DNA of 64,000 bases, from assembly GCF_003326475.1 (NCBI RefSeq), contig NZ_JPWA01000023.1:1-64000 (forward strand). Reading direction: 5' to 3'. The DNA is from Thalassospira xianhensis MCCC 1A02616. GTDB taxonomy: Bacteria; Pseudomonadota; Alphaproteobacteria; Rhodospirillales; Thalassospiraceae. Positions within the stretch are counted from its first letter, which is position 1. Every line of letters begins with the position of its first letter. The notes under the pieces were generated by a model that did not search any database, was not told the DNA's origin, and saw only the letters and a program-made list of their open reading frames with translations. The position numbers were made by a program, and so were the translations under genes. This document shows, one piece after another, positions 16,702 to 24,056 of this stretch.

Positions 16702-17163
16702 TTACGGGTTAAAGCCAGCCCCCGTCCCGCTCAGATGCTTGGGCAAGTCATCAAGCGGTATCTTGGTCAGATCCTTGACGATTTCCCCGTCAAGCGCCTC
16801 GGCCAAGGGTTTGGGCATTTTGTTGCGCACCTCGCCCATCACCTTGGGCGGGGCAATCACGATCAGATTGTCAAACTTGCCGTGTTTGCGCTTGTCGGTC
16901 AGGTAATTGACGACATCGTCGACAAATTCCATCTGCGCATGTTCATGCGGGTCGGTCGATGGTGGCATGGCGTGGCGCTGCTGGTTGCCGCCGGGATTGT
17001 TAAAACCGCGTCCGGGTTTGTCACTGGCGATTTCCCGGCTGGACCGGTTATCAGCCTGCATTTCCGTAACCGTTTCCAGATGCCGTCCTTCGGCATCAAA
17101 CGTGACGGCCACCACATGGGCGCGACCGCCGTCGGCAACAAGTATCCATTGGTTTTTATGCAT
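16702..17163 (-). CDS. Host-attachment-family protein (PF10116-like)
   Basis: 153 residues from ATG 17163, which follows AAAGGCAGG; the longer frame from 17208 lacks family similarity. The protein begins KNQWILVADGGRAHVV, a hallmark of the host_attach family, and ends FDNLIVIAPPKVMGEVR and IPLDDLPKHL, the fold shared with peptide release factor eRF1-like domains. The family was named from an Agrobacterium mutant with poor attachment; its biochemical role is unknown. It is transcribed alone, converging on the AraC gene. Confidence 0.85.
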   Translation of the reverse strand: MHKNQWILVADGGRAHVVAVTFDAEGRHLETVTEMQADNRSSREIASDKPGRGFNNPGGNQQRHAMPPSTDPHEHAQMEFVDDVVNYLTDKRKHGKFDNLIVIAPPKVMGEVRNKMPKPLAEALDGEIVKDLTKIPLDDLPKHLSGTGAGFNP

Positions 17164-17257
17164 ATTAACCTGCCTTTCTGTTGCGACTGCCCCCGGAACG
17201 TCCCCCACCCGATCAAGGTTCCATAAAAGTCATTTTCAACATCAGGCCACAGAGCAA

Positions 17258-17289
17258 AAAGGCCGGTCCGCATGCCCGAACCGGCCTTT
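17258..17289 (-). terminator. Terminator of the ABC importer operon
   Basis: AAAGGCCGGT (17258-17267) pairs with ACCGGCCTTT (17280-17289); on the minus strand a T run follows. It lies just after the permease gene. Confidence 0.85.
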
Positions 17290-17311
17290 GATATCATCGA
17301 TCAGGATTGGC

Positions 17312-18145
17312 TTATCGCCATGCCAGCAACCAGCGATCAAGCCTTCCCAAAAGCCACGAAACACACAGCCCCAAAAGCGACAGAACCACCACACCGGCAA
17401 TCAACTGATCGGTCTGATACAGGTTCCCGGCAGCCAGGATCAGCGCCCCGATGCCGTATTGCGCGCCGATCATTTCGGCCGCAATCAGAAGGATGATCGC
17501 GATCGACGATGAAATACGGAAACCCGACAGGATGGTCGGCAACGCACCGGGCAGGATGATCTTGCGGATCACTGACCACATCGGCAGATCAAAGCTTTGC
17601 CCCATGCGGATCAGGTTGCGCTGCACGTTATCCACCCCACCGAATGTATTGATCACGGTCGGGAAAAACACGCCAAAGGCAATGGTGGCAAATTTTGATG
17701 GCTCCCCAATGCCGAACCAGATGATGAAAAGCGGCAGAAGCGCAATTTTCGGGATCGGGAAAAGGGCCGATACAAACGCCACACCGGGCGAGCGCGCCCA
17801 GCTAAACATCCCCACCAGAAAACCGACAAAAAGCCCGGCCACCGTCCCCATGATCCAGCCACCAACAAGCCGCTGCAACGACGCGCCAAGATGCAGCCAA
17901 AGATCACCCGTGACGATCAATTGCCAAAGCGCCTTGGCCACCGCAACCGGGCTTGGCATCGCAAGCTCGCTGATCACCCCGGTACTTGATCCCAATTGCC
18001 AAAGCGCAATCACGGCAACGAAAAAGCCCCACGCCGCAACCGGATTGGCCTTGGGATTAAAGCCCGTGGCGCGAAACCGCACCTGACTTGCTGGGGACGC
18101 CGCACTTTGGCGCTCCGCCCGGACTTCGCTGATATCATGCGACAT
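17312..18145 (-). CDS. ABC transporter permease (TauC/SsuC type)
   Basis: 277 residues, about six membrane helices, with the cytoplasmic EAA-type loop that contacts the ATPase (KIALLPLFIIWFGIGEPSKF). The ATG at 18145 is preceded by a perfect AAGGAG seven bases upstream and overlaps the ATPase gene by 11 bp; the frame's earlier codons are unlikely to be used. Together with the ATPase and binding protein it forms a nitrate/sulfonate/taurine/thiamine-precursor class importer. Confidence 0.9.
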   Translation of the reverse strand: MSHDISEVRAERQSAASPASQVRFRATGFNPKANPVAAWGFFVAVIALWQLGSSTGVISELAMPSPVAVAKALWQLIVTGDLWLHLGASLQRLVGGWIMGTVAGLFVGFLVGMFSWARSPGVAFVSALFPIPKIALLPLFIIWFGIGEPSKFATIAFGVFFPTVINTFGGVDNVQRNLIRMGQSFDLPMWSVIRKIILPGALPTILSGFRISSSIAIILLIAAEMIGAQYGIGALILAAGNLYQTDQLIAGVVVLSLLGLCVSWLLGRLDRWLLAWR

Positions 18146-18908
18146 TTTCAAGCTCCTTATCGGCCGCAATCGCCTCGTCCCGGATCAGGTTCCAAAGCGC
18201 GCTCTCATGCGCGATCAGCTCCGGCATGCCCTCGCGCCGCTCTGCAATCGGAATATCGATTGTGTGGATTTCCTTGATCGTGCCGGGGCGACGGCGCAAT
18301 GCCACCACCCGGTTGGCCAGCCGCACCGCTTCGTTCAGGTTATGCGTCACATAAACCGCCGTCATGCCGGTGCGGGCAAATAACGCGGCAAATTCATCCA
18401 GCAGCAAAATCCGCGTCTGCGCATCAAGGGCCGATAGCGGCTCGTCCATCAACAAAGCCGCCGGGCGGACGGCAAGCGCACGCGCAATCCCCACACGCTG
18501 CTTCATCCCGCCCGAAAGCTGTTTCGGATACGCATCGCGGAAATCCCACAGATTGGTCTGCTCCAGCACCTCTGCCACCCGCGCATCACGGTCCGCCTTG
18601 GATAATCCATGGTCTTCCAGCACAAGGCTGATATTGCCCGCCACCGTCCGCCACGGCAAAAGCGCGAAATCCTGAAACACATAAGTCAGCGGGTTAAGGC
18701 ACCCTTCGGGCGTCGCCTTGTCGCAAATCAGAATCTCGCCGCGTGTGGGGGCCAGCAACCCGCCAATGATCGACAGCAATGTCGATTTGCCGCAGCCCGA
18801 CGGCCCGATCAATGCGACGACCTCGCCCGGTTCGATCCCAAAATCGATATCGCGCAGCGCCTCGACCTGATCATATGAATGGCAAATGCCCTTGATTTGC
18901 AGCCGCAT
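18135..18908 (-). CDS. ABC transporter ATP-binding protein
   Basis: 257 residues of the NrtD/TauB/SsuB type. The Walker A loop GPSGCGKST, Q-loop VFQDFALLPW, signature LSGGMKQRV and Walker B ALLMDEPLSALD are all intact, and the H-loop histidine sits in VYVTHNLNEA. It drives uptake by the adjacent permease. The start codon lies 81 bp after the binding-protein gene, across a strong hairpin. Confidence 0.93.
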   Translation of the reverse strand: MRLQIKGICHSYDQVEALRDIDFGIEPGEVVALIGPSGCGKSTLLSIIGGLLAPTRGEILICDKATPEGCLNPLTYVFQDFALLPWRTVAGNISLVLEDHGLSKADRDARVAEVLEQTNLWDFRDAYPKQLSGGMKQRVGIARALAVRPAALLMDEPLSALDAQTRILLLDEFAALFARTGMTAVYVTHNLNEAVRLANRVVALRRRPGTIKEIHTIDIPIAERREGMPELIAHESALWNLIRDEAIAADKELENVA

Positions 18909-18944
18909 GGCACAATCCGTTTATCTGAAATCTACAAATGAAAC

Positions 18945-18973
18945 GACCGGGCCGCGCAAAATGGCGGCCCGGT
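18945..18973 (-). other. Intercistronic hairpin after the binding protein
   Basis: GACCGGGCCGC and GCGGCCCGGTC form a perfect 11-bp stem with a 7-base loop. On the transcribed strand a short T-rich stretch follows, so it may be a leaky terminator that keeps the binding protein in excess over ATPase and permease. Confidence 0.6.
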
Positions 18974-18989
18974 CGGAAAATACGCTCAG

Positions 18990-20051
18990 TTACTGACCAA
19001 GGGCCGGGATAAAGCTGGTATCGATGAATTTCGCCGGATCGGCATCTGCGGAAACATAACCGCGATCCTGATACCATTTGACCTGCGCCTTCACATCGGC
19101 AACGTCAAGTCTGGCTTCCTCGGTGATGAACATCGCGCCATTGCGGATTTTGGGATAGGCCTTGTCCGCCGGATCGTTGGCATAGACATATTTATGCACG
19201 ATCTCCAAAATCTCCTGCGTGGTGTCGCTCTCAACAAGCTTGCCATCCGCATCCGTCGCCAAAAGGGCCGCACGGTAATCCGCGACACCCTTCTGATAGG
19301 CGCGCACGAATTTCTCGACCATCTCGCGGTTTTCTTCGACATTCTCGGTCGATGTAAACAGGCCACCGACCTGATAAGGCACGTAATCCTTCACCCAGCC
19401 GATAATATGCGCCGCCCCCGCATTGGCCAACGGCTTTGCGATATGCGGCACGATGATCATGCTATCGACCTGCCCGCTTTTCAGCGCGCCAATCATGTTG
19501 GGCACCGACTGCAACGGTTTCAATTCAACGCTTTCGGGGTCAAACCCGGCCTTCTCGGCGACATTGCCGATCATGTAATGGAAGCTCGACCCCACCTGCG
19601 ACAGGGCAAAGCTATGACCGGGCAATTTATCAACCGAGGTAAGCCCGGCCTCAAACGCCGCATTGGATGCCAGAATGGCCGATCCGTCATAGCCCGGATC
19701 TTCATGCAACTGCGCCCCAATAACCTTAAGCGCCCCCTTGGCCGCAAGGTTAAAGAACCCGCCCGTAAACGCCGTCACGCCAAAATCGGCATCGCCCGAT
19801 GCAATCGCAACCGCCACCGGCTGGGCCGCCTGAAAGATCGAAATCTCGGCATCAAGGCCCTCGTCGGCAAGGTAACCCTTTTCCTTGGCAATAAATAACG
19901 GCGCGCTTGAAACAAACGCCAGTGCCGCAATATCGACCTTTTCGTTGGCTTGTGCGCCAAACGCCACAAGGGCACTCGCCCCCATCGCCAGTGCGACAAC
20001 CGATCCACGCGCCAGCCGTGCCGCGCCCGCCATTCCCCTAATCGAAAGCAT
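18990..20051 (-). CDS. ABC transporter solute-binding protein (NMT1/SsuA type)
   Basis: 353 residues with an N-terminal signal sequence (cut near FGAQA/NEK). The mature part has the periplasmic-binding-protein II pattern of NMT1/TauA proteins: APLFIAKEKGYLADEGL, VAIASGDADFGVTAF and MIGALKSGQVDSMIIV. The family binds sulfonates, nitrate, pyrimidine thiamine precursors, aromatic acids or phthalates; the residues seen do not settle which. It is the first gene of the three-gene importer. Confidence 0.88.
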   Translation of the reverse strand: MLSIRGMAGAARLARGSVVALAMGASALVAFGAQANEKVDIAALAFVSSAPLFIAKEKGYLADEGLDAEISIFQAAQPVAVAIASGDADFGVTAFTGGFFNLAAKGALKVIGAQLHEDPGYDGSAILASNAAFEAGLTSVDKLPGHSFALSQVGSSFHYMIGNVAEKAGFDPESVELKPLQSVPNMIGALKSGQVDSMIIVPHIAKPLANAGAAHIIGWVKDYVPYQVGGLFTSTENVEENREMVEKFVRAYQKGVADYRAALLATDADGKLVESDTTQEILEIVHKYVYANDPADKAYPKIRNGAMFITEEARLDVADVKAQVKWYQDRGYVSADADPAKFIDTSFIPALGQ

Positions 20052-20330
20052 GTTTCCTCCACAGGATCATTATTTTTGAATGCATGATAACCTTCGGAAT
20101 TTTGTTAGCCGATTTATCGACAAATTGCCAATCTTTGCCGCATTTTTTCGCCAAAAGGGTCGATTTCACCCTTAATGCGCAAGTCACCCCGCCCCCTATT
20201 TCCGCCAAGGTCGAATTTGCGCGGGTCTTCCGCCCTTCCCGCTCCCCGTCTGCGAACAATCCCGCAAATTGCCATCCCCCGCCAAACCGGCTAAAACCGC
20301 CAGAGACAAACCCACGCACAAAGGCCCCGC

Positions 20331-21554
20331 ATGTCATCAAACCCGGATACCCCACCCCCAAAACCAAACGGCAAAACCGCGATGATCATCGGCGCGGGTC
20401 CGGCGGGGCTGATGGCGGCTGAACGCCTCGCCGGGTCCGGTCATGCCGTCACGATCTATGAAGGCATGCCAAGCGCCGGGCGCAAACTCCTGATGGCCGG
20501 GAAATCGGGTCTCAACATCACCCATGCCGAAGACCTCGAAACGTTTTTGTCGCGCTATGGCACCTCACGCGCACGGCTCGAACCGCATCTGCGCACATTC
20601 GGCCCCAACGAAATCCGCGACTGGTGTGCGGGGCTTGGCATCGAAACCTTTGTCGGCTCCTCGGGCCGCGTCTTCCCGACCGCGATGAAGGCAAGCCCGC
20701 TTTTGCGCGCCTGGCTTAGGCGTCTGGATGGTTTGGGCTGCAAAATCCATTACCGCCATTACTGGACCGGTTGGGATGATAACGAAAATGCCGTTTTCAA
20801 AACCCCGAACGGCGAAGTGACGGCCAAGGCCGATATCACCGTTCTGGCATTGGGCGGCGGAAGCTGGAAACGACTGGGATCGGATGGCAAATGGATGGAA
20901 ATCCTGCGCAATGCCGGGATCAGATGCAACCCGTTCAAACCGGCCAATTGCGGCTTTGACGTCGCCTGGACCGACCATCTGATCGATAAATGCGCGGGGT
21001 CGCCTGTCAAGGCCGTGACGCTGACGGTCACAACCAAATCCGGCCCGCAAACCGTGCGCGGCGAATTCGTGATTTCCAGAACCGGGATCGAAGGCAGTGC
21101 AGTTTATGCCATCTCGGCAGCCCTTCGCGATCTATGGCTTGAAACCGGCGATGCCACCGTGACGCTCGACCTAACGCCCGACCGCGACCTGGCCGACGTC
21201 ATAGCCCGCCTTGCCAAACCACGCGGCAAAAACTCGCTCGGTAATCACCTGCGCAAAACACTCGGTCTGGACGCCACCAAAACCGCGCTCGTTTTCGAAG
21301 TCACCCCGCGTGAAACCCTGAACGACCCCGCCAAACTCGCCACCGCGATCAAGGCCCTCCCGCTTAAAATCATCACCCCCCGCCCGATTGACGAGGCGAT
21401 CAGCACGGCGGGCGGTGTCGCATGGGAAGAACTCGACGAAACTTTCCAACTCAAAAAACGCCCCGGCACCTATTGCGTGGGAGAGATGGTCGATTGGGAA
21501 GCGCCGACGGGGGGGTATTTGTTGAGTGGGTGTTTGATGAATACGGGTAATTAA
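20331..21554 (+). CDS. HI0933-like flavoprotein, C-terminus truncated
   Basis: 407 residues of the TIGR03862/HI0933 NAD(P)/FAD-dependent oxidoreductase family. It shows the dinucleotide loop IIGAGPAGLMAAERLAGSG, the conserved GRKLLMAGKSGLNITHAE and the family end region TYCVGEMVDWEAPTGGYLLSG. Family members continue with about 10-15 residues of the FAD-closing helix (ATGxAAG...). Here the frame ends CLMNTGN and stops, right at the edge of the A+T-rich island. A decayed copy of the last ~190 bp occurs at 22589. Function of the family is unknown. The protein may or may not still fold with FAD. Confidence 0.8.
   Translation: MSSNPDTPPPKPNGKTAMIIGAGPAGLMAAERLAGSGHAVTIYEGMPSAGRKLLMAGKSGLNITHAEDLETFLSRYGTSRARLEPHLRTFGPNEIRDWCAGLGIETFVGSSGRVFPTAMKASPLLRAWLRRLDGLGCKIHYRHYWTGWDDNENAVFKTPNGEVTAKADITVLALGGGSWKRLGSDGKWMEILRNAGIRCNPFKPANCGFDVAWTDHLIDKCAGSPVKAVTLTVTTKSGPQTVRGEFVISRTGIEGSAVYAISAALRDLWLETGDATVTLDLTPDRDLADVIARLAKPRGKNSLGNHLRKTLGLDATKTALVFEVTPRETLNDPAKLATAIKALPLKIITPRPIDEAISTAGGVAWEELDETFQLKKRPGTYCVGEMVDWEAPTGGYLLSGCLMNTGN
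21348..21535 (+). repeat. Flank repeat 1, first copy (flavoprotein 3' end)
   Basis: This stretch of the flavoprotein gene is repeated at 22589-22775 with roughly four in five bases equal by eye. Homology begins at ATCAAGGCCCT and stops after GAGTGGGTGTT. It forms the left edge of the first island cassette. Confidence 0.85.
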
Positions 21555-21555
21555 T

Positions 21556-22284
21556 ATGGCGACATGTAAGTTTTGCGGAAAAGACAAAAAATTAGTTAAA
21601 GCCCATATTATTCCACGAAGCCTTTATGGGTTTCCAAAAGAAAAAGGCTATGAACCATATAAATTTATTACAAATGTAAAAGGGTTTTACAGCTCTAGGT
21701 CGGCTACTGGAGTTTACGATCCAGAACTTGTTTGCCTAGATTGTGAGTCTATGTTTTCAGCACCAGACAAATATGCATATGAAATTTTTTTGGGGTCGAA
21801 ATCGGTATGGAAAAAAAGGCCAAATATTAAGGCGAAAAAAATACCTCCAGAAGATTTTGATTATAAATTGTTCAAGTTATTTTTTTTGACACTTCTATGG
21901 AGATCATCAACAACGAAACAACCTTTCTTCAGAAAAGTTGAGTTGGGACCACATATTGACCAAATACGCCAAATGATCTTGGACAAAAACCCCGGAACTC
22001 CCGACGATTTTTCGGTAGTACTAGCAGTCTTCAACTCTGAAACAGCTTCGGGTGCAATGCTTGATCCTGATCGCAGTCGCTTTGATGGCGTCAATTATAT
22101 TCGTTTTTATCTTGCGGGTTATGTCGCATATGTAAAGATAGATCAGCGCAAGGCACCCACCAATCTACGTGAACTTCAAGCATCACCTGACATTGGACTA
22201 ATAGCTATTGAGAGAAGCTTCGAGAGATCCAAAGAATTTACAGCACTTACGAAGCTGGTAAAAAAAACATCATTTAATTCATAA
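21556..22284 (+). CDS. HNH-like zinc protein of unknown role
   Basis: 242 residues. An N-terminal zinc/HNH-like pattern is clear: Cys4-x2-Cys7, His17 in KAHIIPRSLYG, then Cys60-x2-Cys63 in LVCLDCESMF. This resembles HNH_5-type nuclease modules, where the His is part of the metal-binding site. The rest shows no motif I recognise. The gene is strikingly A+T-rich (runs of A and T throughout, codons such as AAA, TTT, ATA) next to neighbours at about 57% G+C, so it was acquired. It starts two bases after the flavoprotein stop. A nuclease of a defence or mobile system is a fair guess; no partner gene is seen. Confidence 0.65.
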   Translation: MATCKFCGKDKKLVKAHIIPRSLYGFPKEKGYEPYKFITNVKGFYSSRSATGVYDPELVCLDCESMFSAPDKYAYEIFLGSKSVWKKRPNIKAKKIPPEDFDYKLFKLFFLTLLWRSSTTKQPFFRKVELGPHIDQIRQMILDKNPGTPDDFSVVLAVFNSETASGAMLDPDRSRFDGVNYIRFYLAGYVAYVKIDQRKAPTNLRELQASPDIGLIAIERSFERSKEFTALTKLVKKTSFNS

Positions 22285-22434
22285 AAGGAGATGGGTGTAT
22301 CGCATATGAATAGGAAGCATCCGCCCCAGATTTATCATTTCAGATCAAATACTTCGAGATCGTTATAGGTCGCCAATCATTGCTCCGAGTACGTCTTGTT
22401 GCTGTATTCCAATCGAAAGCACTATTTTTCTTCA
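22285..22434. other. Short non-coding stretch in the island
   Basis: 150 bases between the HNH-like gene and the decayed flank copies. A+T-rich; no open frame with coding character, hairpin or repeat was seen. Confidence 0.5.
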
Positions 22435-22588
22435 TCAATGACAATGCACCGACCCCGCCCTGTTATCGATATGACAGCACTGCCCAGGCGGGGAGGCTTT
22501 TGCGGCAGACGCCGCCATGTTCAACGGCTTGATCAATCGCGATTGAACCTTGCGCTGCATATGTTGGAACCGGTGCGGCCCCCATCGC
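22435..22588 (-). pseudogene. Decayed copy of the small Cys/His peptide gene (flank repeat 2, first copy)
   Basis: This segment matches 23628-23781 with roughly 85% of bases by eye, in the same orientation. It keeps codons for APVPTYAAQGSIAIDQAVEHGG and then CRKS, but an extra G shifts the frame so that the Cys/His-rich end is lost, and the start codon and signal-peptide part are replaced by flavoprotein-derived sequence at 22589. It marks the right edge of the first cassette. Confidence 0.8.
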
Positions 22589-22775
22589 AATCAAGGCCCT
22601 ACCAATCAAAATCACCACCGCCAGCCCGATTGACGAAGCCATTAGCACCGCGAGTGGCTCGCATGGGAAGAACTCGACGAAACATTCCAGCTCAAAAAAA
22701 ACGCCCCGTTACATATTGCTTGGTCGAGATGGTAGATTGGGAAGCACCGACGGGGGTATTTGTTGAGTGGGTGTT
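22589..22775 (+). pseudogene. Decayed copy of the flavoprotein 3' end (flank repeat 1, second copy)
   Basis: Copy of 21348-21535. Base losses (for example five instead of seven G in the ACGGGGG run, and one base lost before TCGCATGGGAAG) destroy the frame. It joins directly to the peptide-gene relic at CATCGCAATCAAGG, the junction expected from a tandem duplication or recombination between two versions of the locus. Confidence 0.8.
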
Positions 22776-22825
22776 CAACAGAACAAAAAAATAATACAAA
22801 CAAAAACATCAAACAAAACTATAAA

Positions 22826-23587
22826 CTATAAATTCTTAGGTCGTGAACAAAAATACGGATTGTCTTGCTGTGAAAAATTCATCTGAATGTTTTTTACTTT
22901 ATAAATCCCGCAACTCACGAGATAAGCATCATCAATATCAAACAGAACCACATTAAAACCGTTCTCGCCGAATTGACTTTTATATGCAATTCCATCGTAA
23001 CCTTCGATTTTTAGCAGCTCAGCTATGATTTGCGTCGGCACATAATCTGCAGTTTGATCACCTTGCGTAGTAGGTTTGGAGAACGCCTTAGCAATCTCTG
23101 CCCATGCAAGATCATCCACTTCTTCCGGTTTGGGGGTTTCGAAGATTGGGATGAGTGCGTCATGCCCCCTTGAGCAGTCTACTATTTGCAATTCTCTTGC
23201 TGTCACGAAATGAGCAACAGAAATTTCGGCACCGATCCATGGTCTAACTTCAGACATCGCAGTCTCTTTTGTCGTTGCTAGATACAAGTAAGGTATGCCC
23301 CTCGGATTTGCGCGCCCCTCAGTCGCCTTACCTCTTAGAGGCTTCATACGTTCTGGTGGAAATGCACATTCTATCTCATATGGATCATCTTCAGTTTCTC
23401 TAGTAGTAATTCCAACCTGTGCTCGCCAAAATGATCGTTTTTCCCCCAATAGTTGAACTCGTGACTTAGAAGTAGTCTTGATTGCTGCAAGAAAACTTTC
23501 CGCTTCCTTGCTCCGCATATATCGCTGCTTCAAACGAACTTCCAGTTGGAATGAATAATAGTCGGCCCACGATTTAAAGTAGCCCAT
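22826..23587 (-). CDS. Stand-alone RES-domain protein
   Basis: 253 residues with a RES domain. Its three name-giving residues can be placed: Arg55 in SFWRAQVG, Glu113 in KETAMSEVRPWIG, and Ser204 in GYDGIAYKSQFGENG; the family strand PYLYLATT is between them. RES toxins of Xre/RES pairs (for example MbcT, ParT) attack NAD+ or modify PRPP synthase. This protein is ~90 residues longer than those toxins, has its own N-terminal stretch of ~50 residues and no Xre-like antitoxin on either side. Base composition is lower in G+C than the host. It fills the second island cassette. Function as a defence or toxin gene is inferred. Confidence 0.8.
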   Translation of the reverse strand: MGYFKSWADYYSFQLEVRLKQRYMRSKEAESFLAAIKTTSKSRVQLLGEKRSFWRAQVGITTRETEDDPYEIECAFPPERMKPLRGKATEGRANPRGIPYLYLATTKETAMSEVRPWIGAEISVAHFVTARELQIVDCSRGHDALIPIFETPKPEEVDDLAWAEIAKAFSKPTTQGDQTADYVPTQIIAELLKIEGYDGIAYKSQFGENGFNVVLFDIDDAYLVSCGIYKVKNIQMNFSQQDNPYFCSRPKNL

Positions 23588-23627
23588 AGAAAGTCCCCCA
23601 CAAAATATTTCTCTTTCTCACATGCCC

Positions 23628-23781
23628 TCAATGACAATGCACAGACCCAGCCTTGTTATCCATATGGCAACACTGCCCCGGCGGGGAGCTTTTGCGGCAA
23701 CCGCCACCATGTTCAACCGCCTGATCAAACGCAATTGAACCCTGCGCTGCATATTTCGGCACCGGCGCGGTCCCCATCGCA
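23628..23781 (-). repeat. Flank repeat 2, second copy
   Basis: The intact peptide gene from its 3' end to the middle of the signal peptide; the partner is 22435-22588. Homology starts at TCAATGACAATGCAC and ends at CCCCATCGCA. Confidence 0.85.
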
Positions 23782-23822
23782 AGCAGCGCACCGATCCCCA
23801 GAACCATCATCATTTTCATCAT
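23628..23822 (-). CDS. Small secreted Cys/His-rich peptide
   Basis: 64 residues. Signal peptide MKMMMVLGIGALLAMGTAPV ending near PKYAAQ; the mature part of ~35 residues finishes with CRKSSPPGQCCHMDNKAG and HCH, giving four Cys and three His in 25 residues, a likely metal site or disulfide knot. GGGAGG stands nine bases before the start. A damaged copy at 22435 confirms that the locus is used as a cassette boundary. Function is unknown; periplasmic metal binding is one option. Confidence 0.65.
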   Translation of the reverse strand: MMKMMMVLGIGALLAMGTAPVPKYAAQGSIAFDQAVEHGGGCRKSSPPGQCCHMDNKAGSVHCH

Positions 23823-23917
23823 TCTGTCCTCCCTTATTCATCCTGAATGATACACCTCTAATATACCTTCGAATACTACCCCTAAGGACAGCCCCAGAAG
23901 AACAGCCCCGAAAACAA

Positions 23918-23962
23918 GTTGACAAAATCAACCACATTTTATATTGGTTGATAAAGTCAACC
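23918..23962 (+). promoter_or_regulatory. Two tandem palindromes over a promoter, likely MarR operators
   Basis: GTTGA-N5-TCAAC (23918-23932) and GGTTGA-N5-TCAACC (23946-23962), centres 29 bp apart. A TTGACA -35 box (23919-23924) sits in the first and a TATTGG -10-like box 17 bases later meets the second. A dimer on either should block the MFS operon. Confidence 0.65.
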
Positions 23963-24056
23963 ATATAACCGTGCCAGCAACCGCGATATCGGGTGGCATT
24001 TTGCCCCGTTTGCCCGCTCCTCGCGCCCCCTTGCCACCGCACGCTTTGTTTTCGGA

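Noticed and set aside
22463-22648. 61-codon open frame on the minus strand
   Set aside because: It is a chimera of antisense flavoprotein sequence and a frame-shifted peptide gene, so it is a relic rather than a gene.
21540-23900. Insertion sequence or prophage fragment
   Set aside because: No transposase, integrase or terminal inverted repeats are visible; the repeats are copies of neighbouring genes.
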